64,000 bases of DNA from Sphingomonas sp. (GTDB taxonomy: Bacteria; Pseudomonadota; Alphaproteobacteria; Sphingomonadales; Sphingomonadaceae), in contig NZ_JAFKMA010000001.1 of the NCBI RefSeq assembly GCF_017304635.1, positions 372,001-436,000 on the forward strand, in the 5' to 3' direction. Made by a program: the position numbers and the translations under genes. Positions 28,320-38,360 of this stretch are shown here, in pieces; positions within the stretch are counted from its first letter, which is position 1; each line of letters opens with the position of its first letter. The notes beneath the pieces are model-generated. The model searched no databases and was not told the origin of the DNA. It worked only from the letters and a program-made list of their open reading frames with translations.

Positions 28320-29168
28320 ATGGCTTTGAAGCATTACAATCCGACGAGCCCGGCGCGCCGCGGCTTGATCCTGATCGACCGGTCGGGCTTGTTCAAGGGG
28401 CGCCCCGTCAAGGCGCTGACCGAAGGCAAGCAGAAGACCGGCGGCCGCAACAACAAGGGTCATGTGACCAGCCGCGGCATCGCCGGCGGCCACAAGCAGA
28501 AGTATCGCATCGTCGACTTCAAGCGTCGCCTGTGGGACGTCGAGGGCAATGTCGAGCGGATCGAATACGATCCCAACCGCACCGCCTTCATCGCGCTCGT
28601 GAACTATGGTGCGGGTGAGGACGGCAAGGATCGTCTGGCCTATATCATCGCGCCGCAGCGCTTGGGCGTCGGCGACAAGGTGATCGCGGGCAAGAAGACT
28701 GACGTGAAGCCGGGCAACGCGATGGAGCTCGGTCAGATGCCGGTCGGCACGATCGTCCACAACGTCGAGATGAAGCCGGGCAAGGGCGGTCAGATCGCGC
28801 GGTCGGCGGGCACCTACGTTCAGGTCGTCGGTCGCGATCGCGGGATGGTGATCGTTCGCCTGAACTCGGGCGAGCAGCGTTACATCCACGCGAACTGCAT
28901 GGGTACGGTCGGTGCGGTGTCGAACCCCGACAACCAGAACACCAACCTCGGCAAGGCCGGCCGCAACCGCTGGAAGGGCATCCGCCCGCTGACCCGCGGT
29001 GTCGCGAAGAACCCGGTCGACCACCCGCATGGCGGTGGTGAAGGCCGGACCTCGGGCGGCCGTCACCCGGTCACCCCGTGGGGCAAGCCGACCAAGGGTG
29101 CGCGCACCCGTCACAACAAGGCGACGGACAAGATGATTATCCGTTCGCGTCACGCGAGGAAGAAGTAA
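28320..29168 (+). CDS. rplB: 50S ribosomal protein L2 (uL2)
   Basis: A 282-residue protein needed for peptidyl-transferase activity and subunit joining. It has [20 protein letters not shown] and the near-universal H-P-H-G-G-G-E-G motif with the functional His. Its TAA overlaps the rpsS ATG. Confidence 0.98.
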   Translation: MALKHYNPTSPARRGLILIDRSGLFKGRPVKALTEGKQKTGGRNNKGHVTSRGIAGGHKQKYRIVDFKRRLWDVEGNVERIEYDPNRTAFIALVNYGAGEDGKDRLAYIIAPQRLGVGDKVIAGKKTDVKPGNAMELGQMPVGTIVHNVEMKPGKGGQIARSAGTYVQVVGRDRGMVIVRLNSGEQRYIHANCMGTVGAVSNPDNQNTNLGKAGRNRWKGIRPLTRGVAKNPVDHPHGGGEGRTSGGRHPVTPWGKPTKGARTRHNKATDKMIIRSRHARKK

Positions 29169-29443
29169 TGGCTCGCTCTGTCTGGAAGGGCCCGTTCGTC
29201 GAACTGAGCCTGCTCAAGAAGGCGCAGACCGCTCAGGAAGGTGGCGCTCGCGCCCCGATCAAAACCTGGTCGCGTCGTTCGACCATTTTGCCTGATTTCG
29301 TGGGTTTGACCTTCAACGTCTACAACGGCCGCAAGTTCGTGCCGGTGTCGGTGAACGAGGACATGGTCGGCATGAAGCTCGGCGAGTTCGCGCCGACCCG
29401 GTATTTCCCGGGCCACGCCGCCGACAAGAAGGGTAAGCGCTGA
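29168..29443 (+). CDS. rpsS: 30S ribosomal protein S19 (uS19)
   Basis: A 91-residue 30S head protein near the A-site finger. It starts [10 protein letters not shown] and has [18 protein letters not shown]. One-base overlaps with rplB and rplV show tight coupling. Confidence 0.97.
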   Translation: MARSVWKGPFVELSLLKKAQTAQEGGARAPIKTWSRRSTILPDFVGLTFNVYNGRKFVPVSVNEDMVGMKLGEFAPTRYFPGHAADKKGKR

Positions 29444-29820
29444 TGTCCAAGCCCAAGGCACCCCGTCGCGTCGGCGACAAGGAAGCGCTGTCGGTCGGCA
29501 CGCAAATCCGTGGCTCGGCGCAGAAGCTGAACCTGGTCGCGGGCCTGATCCGTGGCCGCAAGGCCGGCGACGCGCTGAACATTCTTGCCTTCTCCAAGAA
29601 GGCGATGGCGGTGGACGCGCGCAAGGTGCTCGCCTCGGCGATCGCCAATGCGGAAAACAACCACAACCTCGACGTCGACGCGCTGGTCGTGTCGGAGGCG
29701 TCGGTCGGCAAGTCGATCACGATGAAGCGCTTCGCGACTCGCGGCCGTGGCAAGTCCACCCGCATCCTGAAGCCGTTCTCGCGCCTTCGCATCGTCGTCC
29801 GCGAGCAGGAAGAAGCATAA
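29443..29820 (+). CDS. rplV: 50S ribosomal protein L22 (uL22)
   Basis: A 125-residue protein whose beta-hairpin lines the exit tunnel. It has [12 protein letters not shown] and the hairpin [12 protein letters not shown]. The TAA overlaps the rpsC ATG. Confidence 0.97.
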   Translation: MSKPKAPRRVGDKEALSVGTQIRGSAQKLNLVAGLIRGRKAGDALNILAFSKKAMAVDARKVLASAIANAENNHNLDVDALVVSEASVGKSITMKRFATRGRGKSTRILKPFSRLRIVVREQEEA

Positions 29821-30439
29821 TGGGTCACAAGAGCAATCCGATCAGATCCGCAAGTACATCCTCGAGACGCTGCCCCAAGCGGCGATCTCGAAGGTGGTGA
29901 TCGAGCGTCCGGCCAAGCTGTGCCGCGTGTCGATCTACGCGGCGCGTCCCGGCGTCATCATCGGCAAGAAGGGCACCGACATCGAGAAGCTTCGCAAGAA
30001 GCTCGGCTCGATGACCTCGTCCGACGTGTCGCTGAACATCGTCGAGATTCGCAAGCCCGAGATCGACGCCAAGCTCGTCGCGCAGGGTATCGCCGACCAG
30101 CTCGAGCGCCGTATCGCGTTCCGCCGCGCCATGAAGCGCGCGGTTCAGTCGGCGATGCGCCTGGGTGCCGACGGCATCCGCGTCGCCTGCGGCGGCCGTC
30201 TCGGCGGCGCCGAGATCGCGCGCTCGGAAAGCTATCGTGAGGGCCGCGTGCCGCTGCACACGCTGCGCGCCAACCTCGATTACGCGGAAGCCCAGGCGCA
30301 CACCGCCTATGGCGTCTGCGGCGTCAAGGTGTGGGTCTTCAAGGGCGAGATCCTCGGTCACGACCCGATGGCGCAGGACCGGCTGATGATGGAGGCTCAG
30401 ACCTCCGGCGTCCGCCCGGCGCGCGAAGACCGCCGCTAA
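29820..30439 (+). CDS. rpsC: 30S ribosomal protein S3 (uS3), 5' end disrupted by an apparent 88-nt out-of-frame deletion
   Basis: The normal start is present: ATG at 29820 overlaps the rplV TAA and codes M-G-H-K-S-N-P-I. Immediately after (about 29844) the sequence jumps to what is normally the [10 protein letters not shown] segment, in a different frame; the start frame meets a TGA within about 80 nt. The family has about 30 residues (G-L-R-L...L-K) between these points. Restoring 88 nt would rejoin the frames. From 29846 on the reading is intact: the KH domain [15 protein letters not shown] and the C-terminal domain to 30439. An automatic call would give only 29894-30439 (GTG, 181 residues). 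As S3 is essential and this is its operon copy, a sequence or assembly error is the likeliest cause. Confidence 0.9.
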
Positions 30440-30450
30440 GGAATCAGAAG

Positions 30451-30885
30451 ATGCTGCAACCGAAACGCACCAAGTTCCGCAAGGCGTTCAAGGGCCGGAT
30501 CCATGGCGACGCCAAGGGCGGCGCCGCGCTCAACTTCGGCTCGTACGGGCTGAAAGCGATGGAGCCGGACCGGATCACCGCGCGCCAGATCGAGGCGGCC
30601 CGCCGCGCGATCACGCGTCACATCAAGCGCCAGGGGCGTTTGTGGATCCGCGTGTTCCCGGACGTGCCGGTCTCGTCGAAGCCCGCCGAAGTCCGCATGG
30701 GCTCGGGCAAGGGCTCGCCCGAATTTTGGGCGGCGCGCGTCAAGCCCGGCCGCATCCTGTTCGAGCTGGACGGCGTGCCCGGCCCGCTCGCGGCGGAAGC
30801 GTTCGAGCGTGCGGCGATGAAGCTGCCGATCAAGACGAAGGTCGTGGCGCGCCTCGGCGACACCTCGCACCTCGGAGGCGAGTAA
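30451..30885 (+). CDS. rplP: 50S ribosomal protein L16 (uL16)
   Basis: A 144-residue protein near the A-site of the 50S subunit. It starts [11 protein letters not shown] and has [13 protein letters not shown] and the [12 protein letters not shown] motif with conserved Arg/Gly. It follows rpsC by 11 bp; upstream in-frame codons overlap rpsC and are rejected. Confidence 0.97.
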   Translation: MLQPKRTKFRKAFKGRIHGDAKGGAALNFGSYGLKAMEPDRITARQIEAARRAITRHIKRQGRLWIRVFPDVPVSSKPAEVRMGSGKGSPEFWAARVKPGRILFELDGVPGPLAAEAFERAAMKLPIKTKVVARLGDTSHLGGE

Positions 30886-30886
30886 G

Positions 30887-31120
30887 ATGGCGAAGAAACC
30901 CGAAACCAAGTCGAGCAAGCTCGATGTCGTCGGCCAGTCCGACGACCAGCTGACCGAGAGCCTGGGCAACCTGAAGCGTGAGGCGTTCAACCTCCGCTTC
31001 CAGGCCGCGACCAGCCAGCTCGAGAAGCCGAGCCGCATCCGCGAGGTCCGCCGCGACATCGCCCGCATCAAGACCCAGCAGTCCGCGCGCGCCAAGGCCG
31101 CCGCGGCCGCTGCGAAGTAA
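30887..31120 (+). CDS. rpmC: 50S ribosomal protein L29 (uL29)
   Basis: A 77-residue two-helix protein at the tunnel exit. It contains [14 protein letters not shown] and [14 protein letters not shown]. About 10 residues longer than E. coli, with an N-terminal Lys-rich lead and an Ala-rich end. One base after rplP. Confidence 0.96.
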   Translation: MAKKPETKSSKLDVVGQSDDQLTESLGNLKREAFNLRFQAATSQLEKPSRIREVRRDIARIKTQQSARAKAAAAAAK

Positions 31121-31131
31121 GGAAGACAGAC

Positions 31132-31404
31132 ATGCCGAAGCGCGTGCTGACCGGGCAGATCGTCTCGGATAAGGGCGACAAGACGGTGGTCGTGAACGTG
31201 GAGCGCAAGGTCAAGCACCCGCTCTACGGCAAGATCATCCGCCGCTCGAAGAAGTATCACGCCCATGACGAGGGCAACGAATACAAGGCCGGCGAGACCG
31301 TGCGCATCGAAGAGACCGCGCCGATCAGCAAGCTGAAGACCTGGAAGGTGATCGAGCGGGTCAACACCCACGCGACGCCCGAGCGGGTCGACGTCGACGC
31401 GTAA
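31132..31404 (+). CDS. rpsQ: 30S ribosomal protein S17 (uS17)
   Basis: A 90-residue primary 16S-binding protein with an OB fold. It has [21 protein letters not shown] and [15 protein letters not shown] repeat-filled 152-bp gap, unusual for this operon, follows. Confidence 0.97.
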   Translation: MPKRVLTGQIVSDKGDKTVVVNVERKVKHPLYGKIIRRSKKYHAHDEGNEYKAGETVRIEETAPISKLKTWKVIERVNTHATPERVDVDA

Positions 31405-31410
31405 TCCTTC

Positions 31411-31500
31411 AAGGCCGTCATTCCCGCGCAGGTGGGAATTTCCGGCGGTAAGGACACGCCAAGTAGCTTCGAGATCCCCGCTTTCGCGGGGATGACGAAA
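31411..31500. repeat. REPIN-like paired repeat between rpsQ and rplN
   Basis: CCGTCATTCCCGCGCAGGTGG at the left and CCCCGCTTTCGCGGGGATGACG at the right face each other around a roughly 45-bp core. The sequence subfamily (CGTCATTCCCGCG) differs from that at rpsL-rpsG. Confidence 0.82.
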
Positions 31501-31556
31501 AGAGGAACGGAACCGCCGGGCTGTCCCGGTAGGCCAAGAGAGAAGGAAGCGGATCG

Positions 31557-31925
31557 ATGATCCAGATGCAATCCAATCTCGACGTCGCTGACAATAGCGG
31601 CGCGAAGCGGGTGCAGTGCATCAAGGTGCTGGGCGGCTCGAAGCGTCGCACGGCCGGCGTCGGCGACATCATCGTCGTCAGCGTCAAGGAAGCGCAGCCG
31701 CGCGGCCGCGTGAAGAAGGGCGACGTGCATCGCGCGGTGATCGTGCGCACGGCCAAGGACATCCGCCGTCCCGACGGCTCGGTGATCCGCTTCGACAGCA
31801 ACGCCGCGGTGCTGGTCAACAAGAACGAGGAGCCGATTGGCACTCGTATCTTCGGCCCGGTCGTTCGCGAGCTCCGCGCCAAGAAGCACATGAAGATCAT
31901 TTCGCTCGCGCCGGAGGTGCTGTGA
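31557..31925 (+). CDS. rplN: 50S ribosomal protein L14 (uL14)
   Basis: A 122-residue interface protein (bridge B8, RsfS target). It starts [16 protein letters not shown] and has [11 protein letters not shown]. The TGA overlaps the rplX ATG (TGATG). Confidence 0.97.
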   Translation: MIQMQSNLDVADNSGAKRVQCIKVLGGSKRRTAGVGDIIVVSVKEAQPRGRVKKGDVHRAVIVRTAKDIRRPDGSVIRFDSNAAVLVNKNEEPIGTRIFGPVVRELRAKKHMKIISLAPEVL

Positions 31926-32239
31926 TGGCCGCGCAGAAGATCAAGAAGGGTGACCAGGTCATCGTCCTGTCCGGCAAGGACAAGGGCCGTACCGGCGAAG
32001 TCACCAAGGCGATGCCGAAGGACGGCAAGGTGATCGTGTCGGGCGTCAACGTCCACGTGCGTCACGTCAAGCCGAGCCAGGCGAACCCGCAGGGCGGGCT
32101 CGATCGCTCGGAAGCGCCGCTGCACGTCTCGAAGGTCGCGCACGTCGCCGACGGCAAGCCGACCCGCGTGCGCTTCGAGACGCAGGACGGCAAGAAGGTC
32201 CGCGTCGCGGTCAAGACCGGGAAGAAGATCGATGGCTGA
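31925..32239 (+). CDS. rplX: 50S ribosomal protein L24 (uL24)
   Basis: A 104-residue assembly initiator with the KOW motif [17 protein letters not shown] near 8-24. It overlaps rplN by one base and rplE by 8 bases. Confidence 0.97.
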   Translation: MAAQKIKKGDQVIVLSGKDKGRTGEVTKAMPKDGKVIVSGVNVHVRHVKPSQANPQGGLDRSEAPLHVSKVAHVADGKPTRVRFETQDGKKVRVAVKTGKKIDG

Positions 32240-32816
32240 TGCTTACAAGCCCCGCATGAAGGGCATCTACGACGACAAGATCGTCAAGGCGATGACCGAC
32301 AAGTTCGGTTACAAGAATGCGCTCGAAGTTCCGAAGATCGAGAAGATCGTGCTGAACATGGGCGTGGGCGAAGCCACCCAGGACAAGAAGAAGGTCGAGC
32401 AGGCCGCTTCCGAAATGGAGCTGATCGCCGGGCAGAAGCCGGTCGTCACCAAGGCGAAGAAGTCGATCGCACAGTTCAAGCTGCGCGAGGGCATGCCGAT
32501 CGGCGTGAAGGTCACGCTGCGTCGCGAGCGCATGTACGAGTTCCTCGACCGCTTCATCACGATCGCGCTGCCGCGCGTTCGCGACTTTCGCGGGCTGAAC
32601 CCGAAATCGTTCGACGGTCGCGGCAATTACGCGATGGGCCTCAAGGAACAGCTCGTGTTCCCGGAGATCAACTATGACCGCATCGACAAGGTGCGCGGCA
32701 TGGACGTCATCGTCACCACCACCGCGAAGACCGACGACGAGGCTCGCGAGCTTCTCCGGCTTTTCGGCTTCCCGTTCCCGCAGGATGCGGACGGCGAGCA
32801 GAAGCAAGCGGCATAA
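32232..32816 (+). CDS. rplE: 50S ribosomal protein L5 (uL5)
   Basis: A 194-residue 5S-rRNA-binding protein of the central protuberance. It has [14 protein letters not shown] and [13 protein letters not shown]. The C-terminus is longer than in E. coli (179) by a short Gln/Lys tail. Start inside rplX (8-bp overlap). Confidence 0.97.
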   Translation: MADAYKPRMKGIYDDKIVKAMTDKFGYKNALEVPKIEKIVLNMGVGEATQDKKKVEQAASEMELIAGQKPVVTKAKKSIAQFKLREGMPIGVKVTLRRERMYEFLDRFITIALPRVRDFRGLNPKSFDGRGNYAMGLKEQLVFPEINYDRIDKVRGMDVIVTTTAKTDDEARELLRLFGFPFPQDADGEQKQAA

Positions 32817-32835
32817 GGGAAAGAGAACTTAAGTC

Positions 32836-33141
32836 ATGGCGAAACTGAGTTCCGTGAACAAGAACGAGCGTCGCAAGAAGCTGGTGGCGAAGACCGCTCC
32901 CAAGCTGGCGAAGCTCAAGGCGCAGGCGAACGACAAATCGCTCGACGATACCGAGCGCCTGATCGCGCGGCTGAAGATGGCGGAGCTGCCGCGCAACGGC
33001 AATCCGACCCGCATCCGCAACCGGTGCGAAGTGACGGGTCGTCCCCGCGCTTACTACCGCAAGTTCCGTCTCTGCCGCGTGCAGCTCCGCGAACTGGCCA
33101 ACAAGGGCCTGATCCCGGGCGTCACGAAGTCGAGCTGGTAA
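32836..33141 (+). CDS. rpsN: 30S ribosomal protein S14 (uS14), long zinc-free form
   Basis: A 101-residue 30S head protein. It has [16 protein letters not shown] and a single Cys pair position without the C-x2-C...C-x2-C zinc ribbon, hence the C-minus long form typical of proteobacteria. Confidence 0.97.
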   Translation: MAKLSSVNKNERRKKLVAKTAPKLAKLKAQANDKSLDDTERLIARLKMAELPRNGNPTRIRNRCEVTGRPRAYYRKFRLCRVQLRELANKGLIPGVTKSSW

Positions 33142-33151
33142 GGACACGAAG

Positions 33152-33547
33152 ATGGCAGTGACCGATCCCCTGGGTGATATGCTCACCCGCATCCGCAACG
33201 GCCAGCGCGCGCGCAAGGACTCGGTCCTTTCGCCGGCGTCGAAGCTGCGCGTCCGCGTGCTCGACGTGCTCCAGCGCGAGGGCTATATCCGCGGCTATAG
33301 CGAGGAAGAGATGGGGCCCGCCAAGGGCATCCGCATCGAACTCAAATATTTCGAAGGCCAGCCGGCGATCAAGCACGTCGCGCGCGTCTCGAAGCCGGGC
33401 CGCCGCGTCTATTCGGGCAGCCAGGAGCTTCCCCGCGTGATGAACGGCCTGGGCATCACCATCGTCTCGACGCCGCGTGGCGTGCTCTCGGATGCCGAAG
33501 CACGTGACCAGAACGTCGGCGGCGAAGTGCTGGCGGAGGTGTTCTGA
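33152..33547 (+). CDS. rpsH: 30S ribosomal protein S8 (uS8)
   Basis: A 131-residue primary 16S-binding protein and, in E. coli, the spc-operon repressor. It starts [16 protein letters not shown] and ends with [15 protein letters not shown]. The TGA overlaps the rplF ATG. Confidence 0.97.
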   Translation: MAVTDPLGDMLTRIRNGQRARKDSVLSPASKLRVRVLDVLQREGYIRGYSEEEMGPAKGIRIELKYFEGQPAIKHVARVSKPGRRVYSGSQELPRVMNGLGITIVSTPRGVLSDAEARDQNVGGEVLAEVF

Positions 33548-34080
33548 TGAGCCGCATCGGTAAGAAAGCGGTCGCGATCCCGAACGGTGTCACCGCCACG
33601 GTCGCCGACGGCGTCCTCAGCATGAAGGGGCCCAAGGGCACCCTGTCGATGCCGATGGCGAACGAGGTGACCTGGGATGTGCAGGCCGATTCGGTCGCGG
33701 TTCAGCCCGCGAACGACACCAAGCGCGCTCGCGCGTTCTGGGGCATGCAGCGCACCCTGGTGCAGAACCTGGTGACTGGCGTGACCGAGGGCTTCTCGAA
33801 GAAGCTGCTCATCACCGGCGTCGGCTACCGCGCGAACGCGCAGGGCAAGAAGCTGAAGTTGCAGCTCGGCTATTCGCACGACGTCGACATCGACGTGCCG
33901 GAAGGCCTGACGGTCGCTACCCCGGATCAGACCACGGTCGAGATTTCGGGCGCCGACAAGCAGAAGGTCGGCCAGCTCGCCGCCGAGATCCGCCGCTGGC
34001 GCAAGCCCGAGCCGTACAAGGGCAAGGGCATCAAGTACGACGGCGAGTACATCTTCCGTAAGGAAGGGAAGAAGAAGTAA
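33547..34080 (+). CDS. rplF: 50S ribosomal protein L6 (uL6)
   Basis: A 177-residue protein beside the sarcin-ricin loop. It starts M-S-R-I-G-K-K-A-V and ends with [16 protein letters not shown]. One-base overlap with both neighbours. Confidence 0.97.
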   Translation: MSRIGKKAVAIPNGVTATVADGVLSMKGPKGTLSMPMANEVTWDVQADSVAVQPANDTKRARAFWGMQRTLVQNLVTGVTEGFSKKLLITGVGYRANAQGKKLKLQLGYSHDVDIDVPEGLTVATPDQTTVEISGADKQKVGQLAAEIRRWRKPEPYKGKGIKYDGEYIFRKEGKKK

Positions 34081-34430
34081 TGACCAAGGGTCTTTCTCTG
34101 TTCGAGAAGCGGCGCCGCCGCAATCGTACCGCGCTGCGCGCCCGTGGCGGCGTCCGTCCGCGCCTGTCGGTGCACCGGTCGGGCAAGCACATCTATGCCC
34201 AGGTGATCGACGACGAGGCGGGCAAGACGCTCGCATCGGCCTCGACGCTGGCGGGTCACGAGGGCTCGACCGCGAACGTCGCGGCGGCCACGGCGGTCGG
34301 CAAGCGCGTGGCGGAAGCGGCGAAGGCCGCCGGCGTGACGCAGGTCGTGTTCGACCGTGGCGGCTTCCTCTATCACGGTCGCGTTAAGGCGCTGGCCGAT
34401 GCGGCTCGCGAAGCCGGGCTGGAGTTCTAA
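34080..34430 (+). CDS. rplR: 50S ribosomal protein L18 (uL18)
   Basis: A 116-residue 5S-rRNA-binding protein. It has [16 protein letters not shown] and [17 protein letters not shown]. Directly before rpsE. Confidence 0.97.
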   Translation: MTKGLSLFEKRRRRNRTALRARGGVRPRLSVHRSGKHIYAQVIDDEAGKTLASASTLAGHEGSTANVAAATAVGKRVAEAAKAAGVTQVVFDRGGFLYHGRVKALADAAREAGLEF

Positions 34431-34433
34431 GAA

Positions 34434-35189
34434 ATGGCTGACGAAAACAACGCGCCGGCTCCGGCCGAGCAGACAGAACAGACGGCCCAAGGCTCTGGGC
34501 TGCCCGATGGCGGCGATCGTGGCCCGCGCGGCCGTGGCGGCCCGGGCGGCGGTCGTGGCCGTGGCGGCCCCGGCGGCAATCGCGGTGGCCGTGACGGCGG
34601 TCGTGGTCGCGACGGTCGTGGCCGTGGCGGTCCCGGCGCCGAGGACGGCGGCGAGGAACTGATCGAGAAGCTGGTCCACATCAACCGCGTCTCGAAGACG
34701 GTGAAGGGCGGCAAGCGCTTCGGCTTCGCGGCGCTGGTCGTCGTGGGCGACGGCAAGGGCCGGGTCGGCTTCGGCCACGGCAAGGCGCGCGAAGTGCCGG
34801 AGGCGATCTCCAAGGCGACCGCGTCGGCCAAGAAGAAGATGGTCCGCGTGCCGCTGAAGGAAGGTCGTACGCTGCATCATGACGGCAACGGCCATTTCGG
34901 CGCCGGCAAGGTGACCGTCCGTTCGGCGCCGCAGGGCACCGGCATCATCGCCGGCGGCCCGATGCGCGCCATCTTCGAGAGCCTGGGCGTCCATGACGTG
35001 GTGACCAAGTCGGTCGGCACCTCGAACCCCTACAACATGATCCGCGCCACCTTCGAGGCGCTGGGCGACCAGACTTCGCCGAAGTCGGTGGCGCAGCGGC
35101 GCGGCAAGAAGATCGCCGACCTGCTCGGTCGTGGTCACGGCGCCGATGCCGCGACCGCGGAAGCCGACGCCGCGGCGATTGCGGAGTAA
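34434..35189 (+). CDS. rpsE: 30S ribosomal protein S5 (uS5) with RGG-rich N-terminal extension
   Basis: A 251-residue protein; E. coli S5 has 167. The S5 core starts near residue 78 ([18 protein letters not shown]) with [12 protein letters not shown] and ends normally plus a short Ala-rich acidic tail. Residues 1-25 are acidic/Ala/Pro rich, and residues 26-70 are almost only Gly, Arg, Pro and Asp with repeated R-G-G and G-R-G-R-G-G. Such extensions are seen in sphingomonad S5 as I know them and resemble the RG-rich tails of eukaryotic uS5. S5 works in translational fidelity and the mRNA entry channel. Confidence 0.96.
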   Translation: MADENNAPAPAEQTEQTAQGSGLPDGGDRGPRGRGGPGGGRGRGGPGGNRGGRDGGRGRDGRGRGGPGAEDGGEELIEKLVHINRVSKTVKGGKRFGFAALVVVGDGKGRVGFGHGKAREVPEAISKATASAKKKMVRVPLKEGRTLHHDGNGHFGAGKVTVRSAPQGTGIIAGGPMRAIFESLGVHDVVTKSVGTSNPYNMIRATFEALGDQTSPKSVAQRRGKKIADLLGRGHGADAATAEADAAAIAE

Positions 35190-35195
35190 TCTGAC

Positions 35196-35372
35196 ATGGC
35201 TACCGTGAAGATCACCCAGACGGGTTCGCCGATCCGCCGCACCAAGGATCAGCGCGCGACGCTCGTCGGCCTGGGCCTGAACAAGATGCACCGGACGGTC
35301 GAGCTGCAGGACACCCCCGAGGTGCGCGGCATGATTAAGAAGGTCGCTCACATGGTGACGGTGGGCGAGTAA
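35196..35372 (+). CDS. rpmD: 50S ribosomal protein L30 (uL30)
   Basis: A 58-residue protein beginning [16 protein letters not shown] and containing [12 protein letters not shown]. Normal size for L30. It starts 6 bp after rpsE. The following gap to rplO is filled with repeats. Confidence 0.95.
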   Translation: MATVKITQTGSPIRRTKDQRATLVGLGLNKMHRTVELQDTPEVRGMIKKVAHMVTVGE

Positions 35373-35376
35373 AAGA

Positions 35377-35526
35377 CTGGCGTCATCCCCGCGAAAGCGG
35401 GGACCCATCTTCCGGACTGTGGAGCTGGGTGTGACGGCAGGAGATGGGCTCCCGCTTCCGCGGGAGTGACGATTTTTGGGGAACCGCGTCCCCCAGTTGC
35501 ACGACCCCCGCCTTCGCGGGGGCAGG
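35377..35526. repeat. Paired repeat plus single hairpin between rpmD and rplO
   Basis: GGCGTCATCCCCGCGAAAGC (left) and CGCTTCCGCGGGAGTGACG (right) bound the first unit (about 35380-35470). A further CCCCCGCCTTCGCGGGGG hairpin follows near 35506-35523. Confidence 0.8.
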
Positions 35527-35550
35527 CAAAAGCGAAAGCGAGTGCACGAC

Positions 35551-36096
35551 ATGAAACTGAACGAACTCCGCGACAATGCGGGCGCCCGCAAATCCAAAAT
35601 CCGCGTCGGACGCGGCATCGGCTCGGGCAAAGGCAAGACCGGCGGGCGTGGCCAGAAGGGCCAGAAGAGCCGTGAAGGCGTCTCGATCGCCGGCTTCGAG
35701 GGCGGCCAGATGCCGCTCCACATGCGGTTGCCGAAGCGCGGCTTCAACAACATCTTCGCCAAGGATCATGCCGAGGTGAACCTGGGCGCGATCCAGAAGG
35801 CGGTCGACGCCGGCAAGCTGTCGGGCGACGTCGATCATGCCGCGCTGAAGGCCGCCGGTCTGGCGCGTGGCGGCAAGCATGGCGTCCGCGTCCTGGCCAA
35901 GGGCGAGTTCTCGGCCAAGCTGAACTTCACCGTCGCCGGCGTGTCGAAGGCCGCGCGCGAGGCGATCGAGAAGGCAGGCGGCACCGTCAACGTCATCGAG
36001 GTGGTTCCGGCCGCCGAGAAGGCGGCCGCTAAGAAGGGTGTGAAGTACGCCGAGCGCAAGGCCGCCAAGGCCGAGAAGCAGGCCGCCGCGAAGTAA
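35551..36096 (+). CDS. rplO: 50S ribosomal protein L15 (uL15)
   Basis: A 181-residue protein (E. coli 144). It has [13 protein letters not shown] and the Gly/Lys-rich [15 protein letters not shown]. The extra length is an Ala/Lys-rich C-terminal helix. The ATG at 35551 is chosen; upstream in-frame codons are translated repeat. Confidence 0.97.
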   Translation: MKLNELRDNAGARKSKIRVGRGIGSGKGKTGGRGQKGQKSREGVSIAGFEGGQMPLHMRLPKRGFNNIFAKDHAEVNLGAIQKAVDAGKLSGDVDHAALKAAGLARGGKHGVRVLAKGEFSAKLNFTVAGVSKAAREAIEKAGGTVNVIEVVPAAEKAAAKKGVKYAERKAAKAEKQAAAK

Positions 36097-36281
36097 CCTG
36101 TTGCCCACCCCGGCTTCGGCCGGGGTCCGGTACCGGGCCGCCCGTGACTGGACCGCGGCTGATACCGCGGTGGATAAAACGCTCCGATAGGTTGGACATC
36201 GGTCGGAGCGCGACTAAATGAGCGGCGGGGGCGCGGGTGATCGCGACTTCCGCCGTTGTTGTTTCAGGACGATCCACGATC
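36097..36281. other. Gap between rplO and secY with hairpins
   Basis: It contains a CACCCCGGCTTCGGCCGGGG palindrome (about 36105-36124), an ACCGCGG-CTGATA-CCGCGGT hairpin near 36159-36172 and CGCTCCGA...TCGGAGCG (about 36179-36211). No small gene is convincing here. It might attenuate transcription between ribosomal and secretion genes. Confidence 0.45.
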
Positions 36282-37634
36282 ATGGCATCCGCAGCCGACA
36301 GTCTCGCCTCCGGGCTCAACCTTTCCAAATTCGGCCAGGCGACCGAGCTCAAGCGGCGCATCTGGTTCACCGTCGGCGCGCTGATTGTCTTCCGCCTGCT
36401 GAGCTACGTGCCGCTGCCGGGCGTCGATCCGACCGCGCTGACCGCGCTGGCGAACCGCACCAATGGCGGCGTGCTCGACTTCTTCAACAACTTCTCGGGC
36501 GGCGCGCTGAAGCGTGCCAGCCTGATCGCGCTCGGCGTGATGCCGTACATCACCGCCTCGATCGTCGTGCAGCTCGCGACCTCGCTGAGCCCGCAACTCG
36601 CCGCGATCAAGAAGGAAGGGGAGAGCGGGCGCAAGCGGCTCAACCAGTATACGCGCTACGGCACCGTCGCGCTGACGATGATCCAGGCCTATTTCCTCGC
36701 GCGCACGCTCGAGGCGCAGGCGGTGGCGGTCGATCCCGGCATGCTGTTCCGCATGAGCGTCGTCATCAGCCTGGTCGGCGGCACCATGTTCCTGATGTGG
36801 CTGGGCGAGCAGATCACCAGCCGCGGCATCGGCAACGGCATCAGCCTCATCATCATGGCCGGCATCGTCGCCAACATGCCGACCAACATCGTCAACCTGC
36901 TCAACTCGGCACGCTCGGGCCAGGGCAATATCGGCCCGGCGCAGGTGATCGGCATCGTCGTCGCGGTCGCCGCGATCGTGCTGTTCATCTGCTTCATGGA
37001 ACGGGCGCAGCGCCGCATCCTGATCCAGTACCCGAAGCGCCAGACGCAGCGCGGGGTGCAGTCCGACCGCAGCCACCTGCCGCTCAAGATCAACACGGCC
37101 GGCGTGATCCCGCCGATCTTCGCCTCGTCGCTGCTGCTGCTGCCGCTGACGATCACGCAGTTCGCGGGCAACAACGTGTCGGGGACGAGCTGGTGGGGCG
37201 ACGTGGTCATCACGCTGAACCAGTACCTCCAGCACGGCTCGCCGCTCTACATGACGCTGTACGGCGCCGGCATCATCTTCTTCTCGTTCTTCTACACCGC
37301 GGTGGTGTTCAATCCCGAGGAGACGGCGGACAATCTGAAGCGCTATGGCGGGTTCATCCCCGGTATTCGTCCGGGCAAGAACACCGAGACCTATTTCGAT
37401 TACGTGCTGACGCGCATCACCGTGATCGGGGCGGCGTACCTGACGATTATCTGCCTGGTGCCCGAATATCTGGTGTCGGCGTTGCAGATCCCGTTCTATC
37501 TGGGCGGCACCAGCCTGCTGATCGTGGTCAACGTGACGATGGACACGGTGACGCAGATCCAGTCGCATCTGCTGGCGCATCAATATGGCGACCTCATCAA
37601 GAAGGCCAAGCTGAAGGGTGGACGCCTCCGCTGA
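36282..37634 (+). CDS. secY: Preprotein translocase subunit SecY
   Basis: A 450-residue, ten-helix inner-membrane channel. Hydrophobic segments are regularly spaced, and the family's G-V-M-P-Y-I-T-A-S-I-V-V-Q-L segment (TM2) and Y-G-G-F-I-P-G-I-R-P-G cytosolic loop are present. Start: the ATG at 36282 gives the usual cytosolic N-terminus (A-D-S-L-A-S-G-L-N-L-S-K-F); an upstream ATG adds 15 atypical residues. Confidence 0.97.
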   Translation: MASAADSLASGLNLSKFGQATELKRRIWFTVGALIVFRLLSYVPLPGVDPTALTALANRTNGGVLDFFNNFSGGALKRASLIALGVMPYITASIVVQLATSLSPQLAAIKKEGESGRKRLNQYTRYGTVALTMIQAYFLARTLEAQAVAVDPGMLFRMSVVISLVGGTMFLMWLGEQITSRGIGNGISLIIMAGIVANMPTNIVNLLNSARSGQGNIGPAQVIGIVVAVAAIVLFICFMERAQRRILIQYPKRQTQRGVQSDRSHLPLKINTAGVIPPIFASSLLLLPLTITQFAGNNVSGTSWWGDVVITLNQYLQHGSPLYMTLYGAGIIFFSFFYTAVVFNPEETADNLKRYGGFIPGIRPGKNTETYFDYVLTRITVIGAAYLTIICLVPEYLVSALQIPFYLGGTSLLIVVNVTMDTVTQIQSHLLAHQYGDLIKKAKLKGGRLR

Positions 37635-37668
37635 TGCGGATGCCGACACGACAGGGGAGAGAACTGCC

Positions 37669-38316
37669 GTGAACATCATCCTTCTGGGACCGCCGGGCGC
37701 GGGCAAGGGCACGCAGGCGGCGAAGCTGGTCGCGACGCGCGGCATGGTCCAGCTGTCGACCGGCGACATGCTACGGGCGGCGGTGAAGGCGGGCACCCCG
37801 GTCGGCCAGAAGGCCAAGGCGATCATGGACGCCGGCGAGCTGGTGCCCGACGCGGTGGTCAGCGGCATCATCGGCGAACGCCTGGACGAGATGACGAGCG
37901 GCGAGGGCGCGATCTTCGACGGTTATCCGCGCACCGCGGCCCAGGCCGAAGCGCTCGACGGCCTGCTCGCTGATCGCGGGCGCAGCCTCGATCATGTTGT
38001 CGAACTGACCGTCGACGAGGATGCGCTGGTCGAGCGCATCGTCGGCCGCTACACTTGCGCCAAGTGCGGCGAGGGGTATCACGACACTTTCAAGCAGCCG
38101 AAAGTAGCCGGCGTCTGCGACGTGTGCGGATCGACGGAGTTCAAGCGCCGGCCCGACGACAACGAGGAAACGGTGCGGACGCGGATGGCCGAATATCGCG
38201 CCAAGACCGCGCCGATCATCCCGATCTACGCCGCGCGTGGCATCCTGACGCGGATCGACGGGATGGGCGACATCGACACCGTTGCGGCCGAGATCGCGAC
38301 GCTGCTCGACGGCTGA
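37669..38316 (+). CDS. adk: Adenylate kinase, long form with zinc-type lid
   Basis: A 215-residue enzyme that interconverts ATP+AMP and 2 ADP. It has the P-loop G-P-P-G-A-G-K-G-T near residues 7-15, the AMP site (D-G-Y-P-R-T) and a lid with C-A-K-C...C-D-V-C, a four-Cys zinc-binding lid as in many Gram-positive and some proteobacterial enzymes. GTG start at 37669 after GGGGAGAG, 34 bp downstream of secY. Confidence 0.96.
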   Translation: MNIILLGPPGAGKGTQAAKLVATRGMVQLSTGDMLRAAVKAGTPVGQKAKAIMDAGELVPDAVVSGIIGERLDEMTSGEGAIFDGYPRTAAQAEALDGLLADRGRSLDHVVELTVDEDALVERIVGRYTCAKCGEGYHDTFKQPKVAGVCDVCGSTEFKRRPDDNEETVRTRMAEYRAKTAPIIPIYAARGILTRIDGMGDIDTVAAEIATLLDG

Positions 38317-38360
38317 GCGCGGCGGAACCCGGACGGGCGCCGCGTCGTTTCACCGGCGCA

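Noticed and set aside
36264-37871. Minus-strand frame opposite secY and adk
   Set aside because: Antisense shadow with no recognisable domain.
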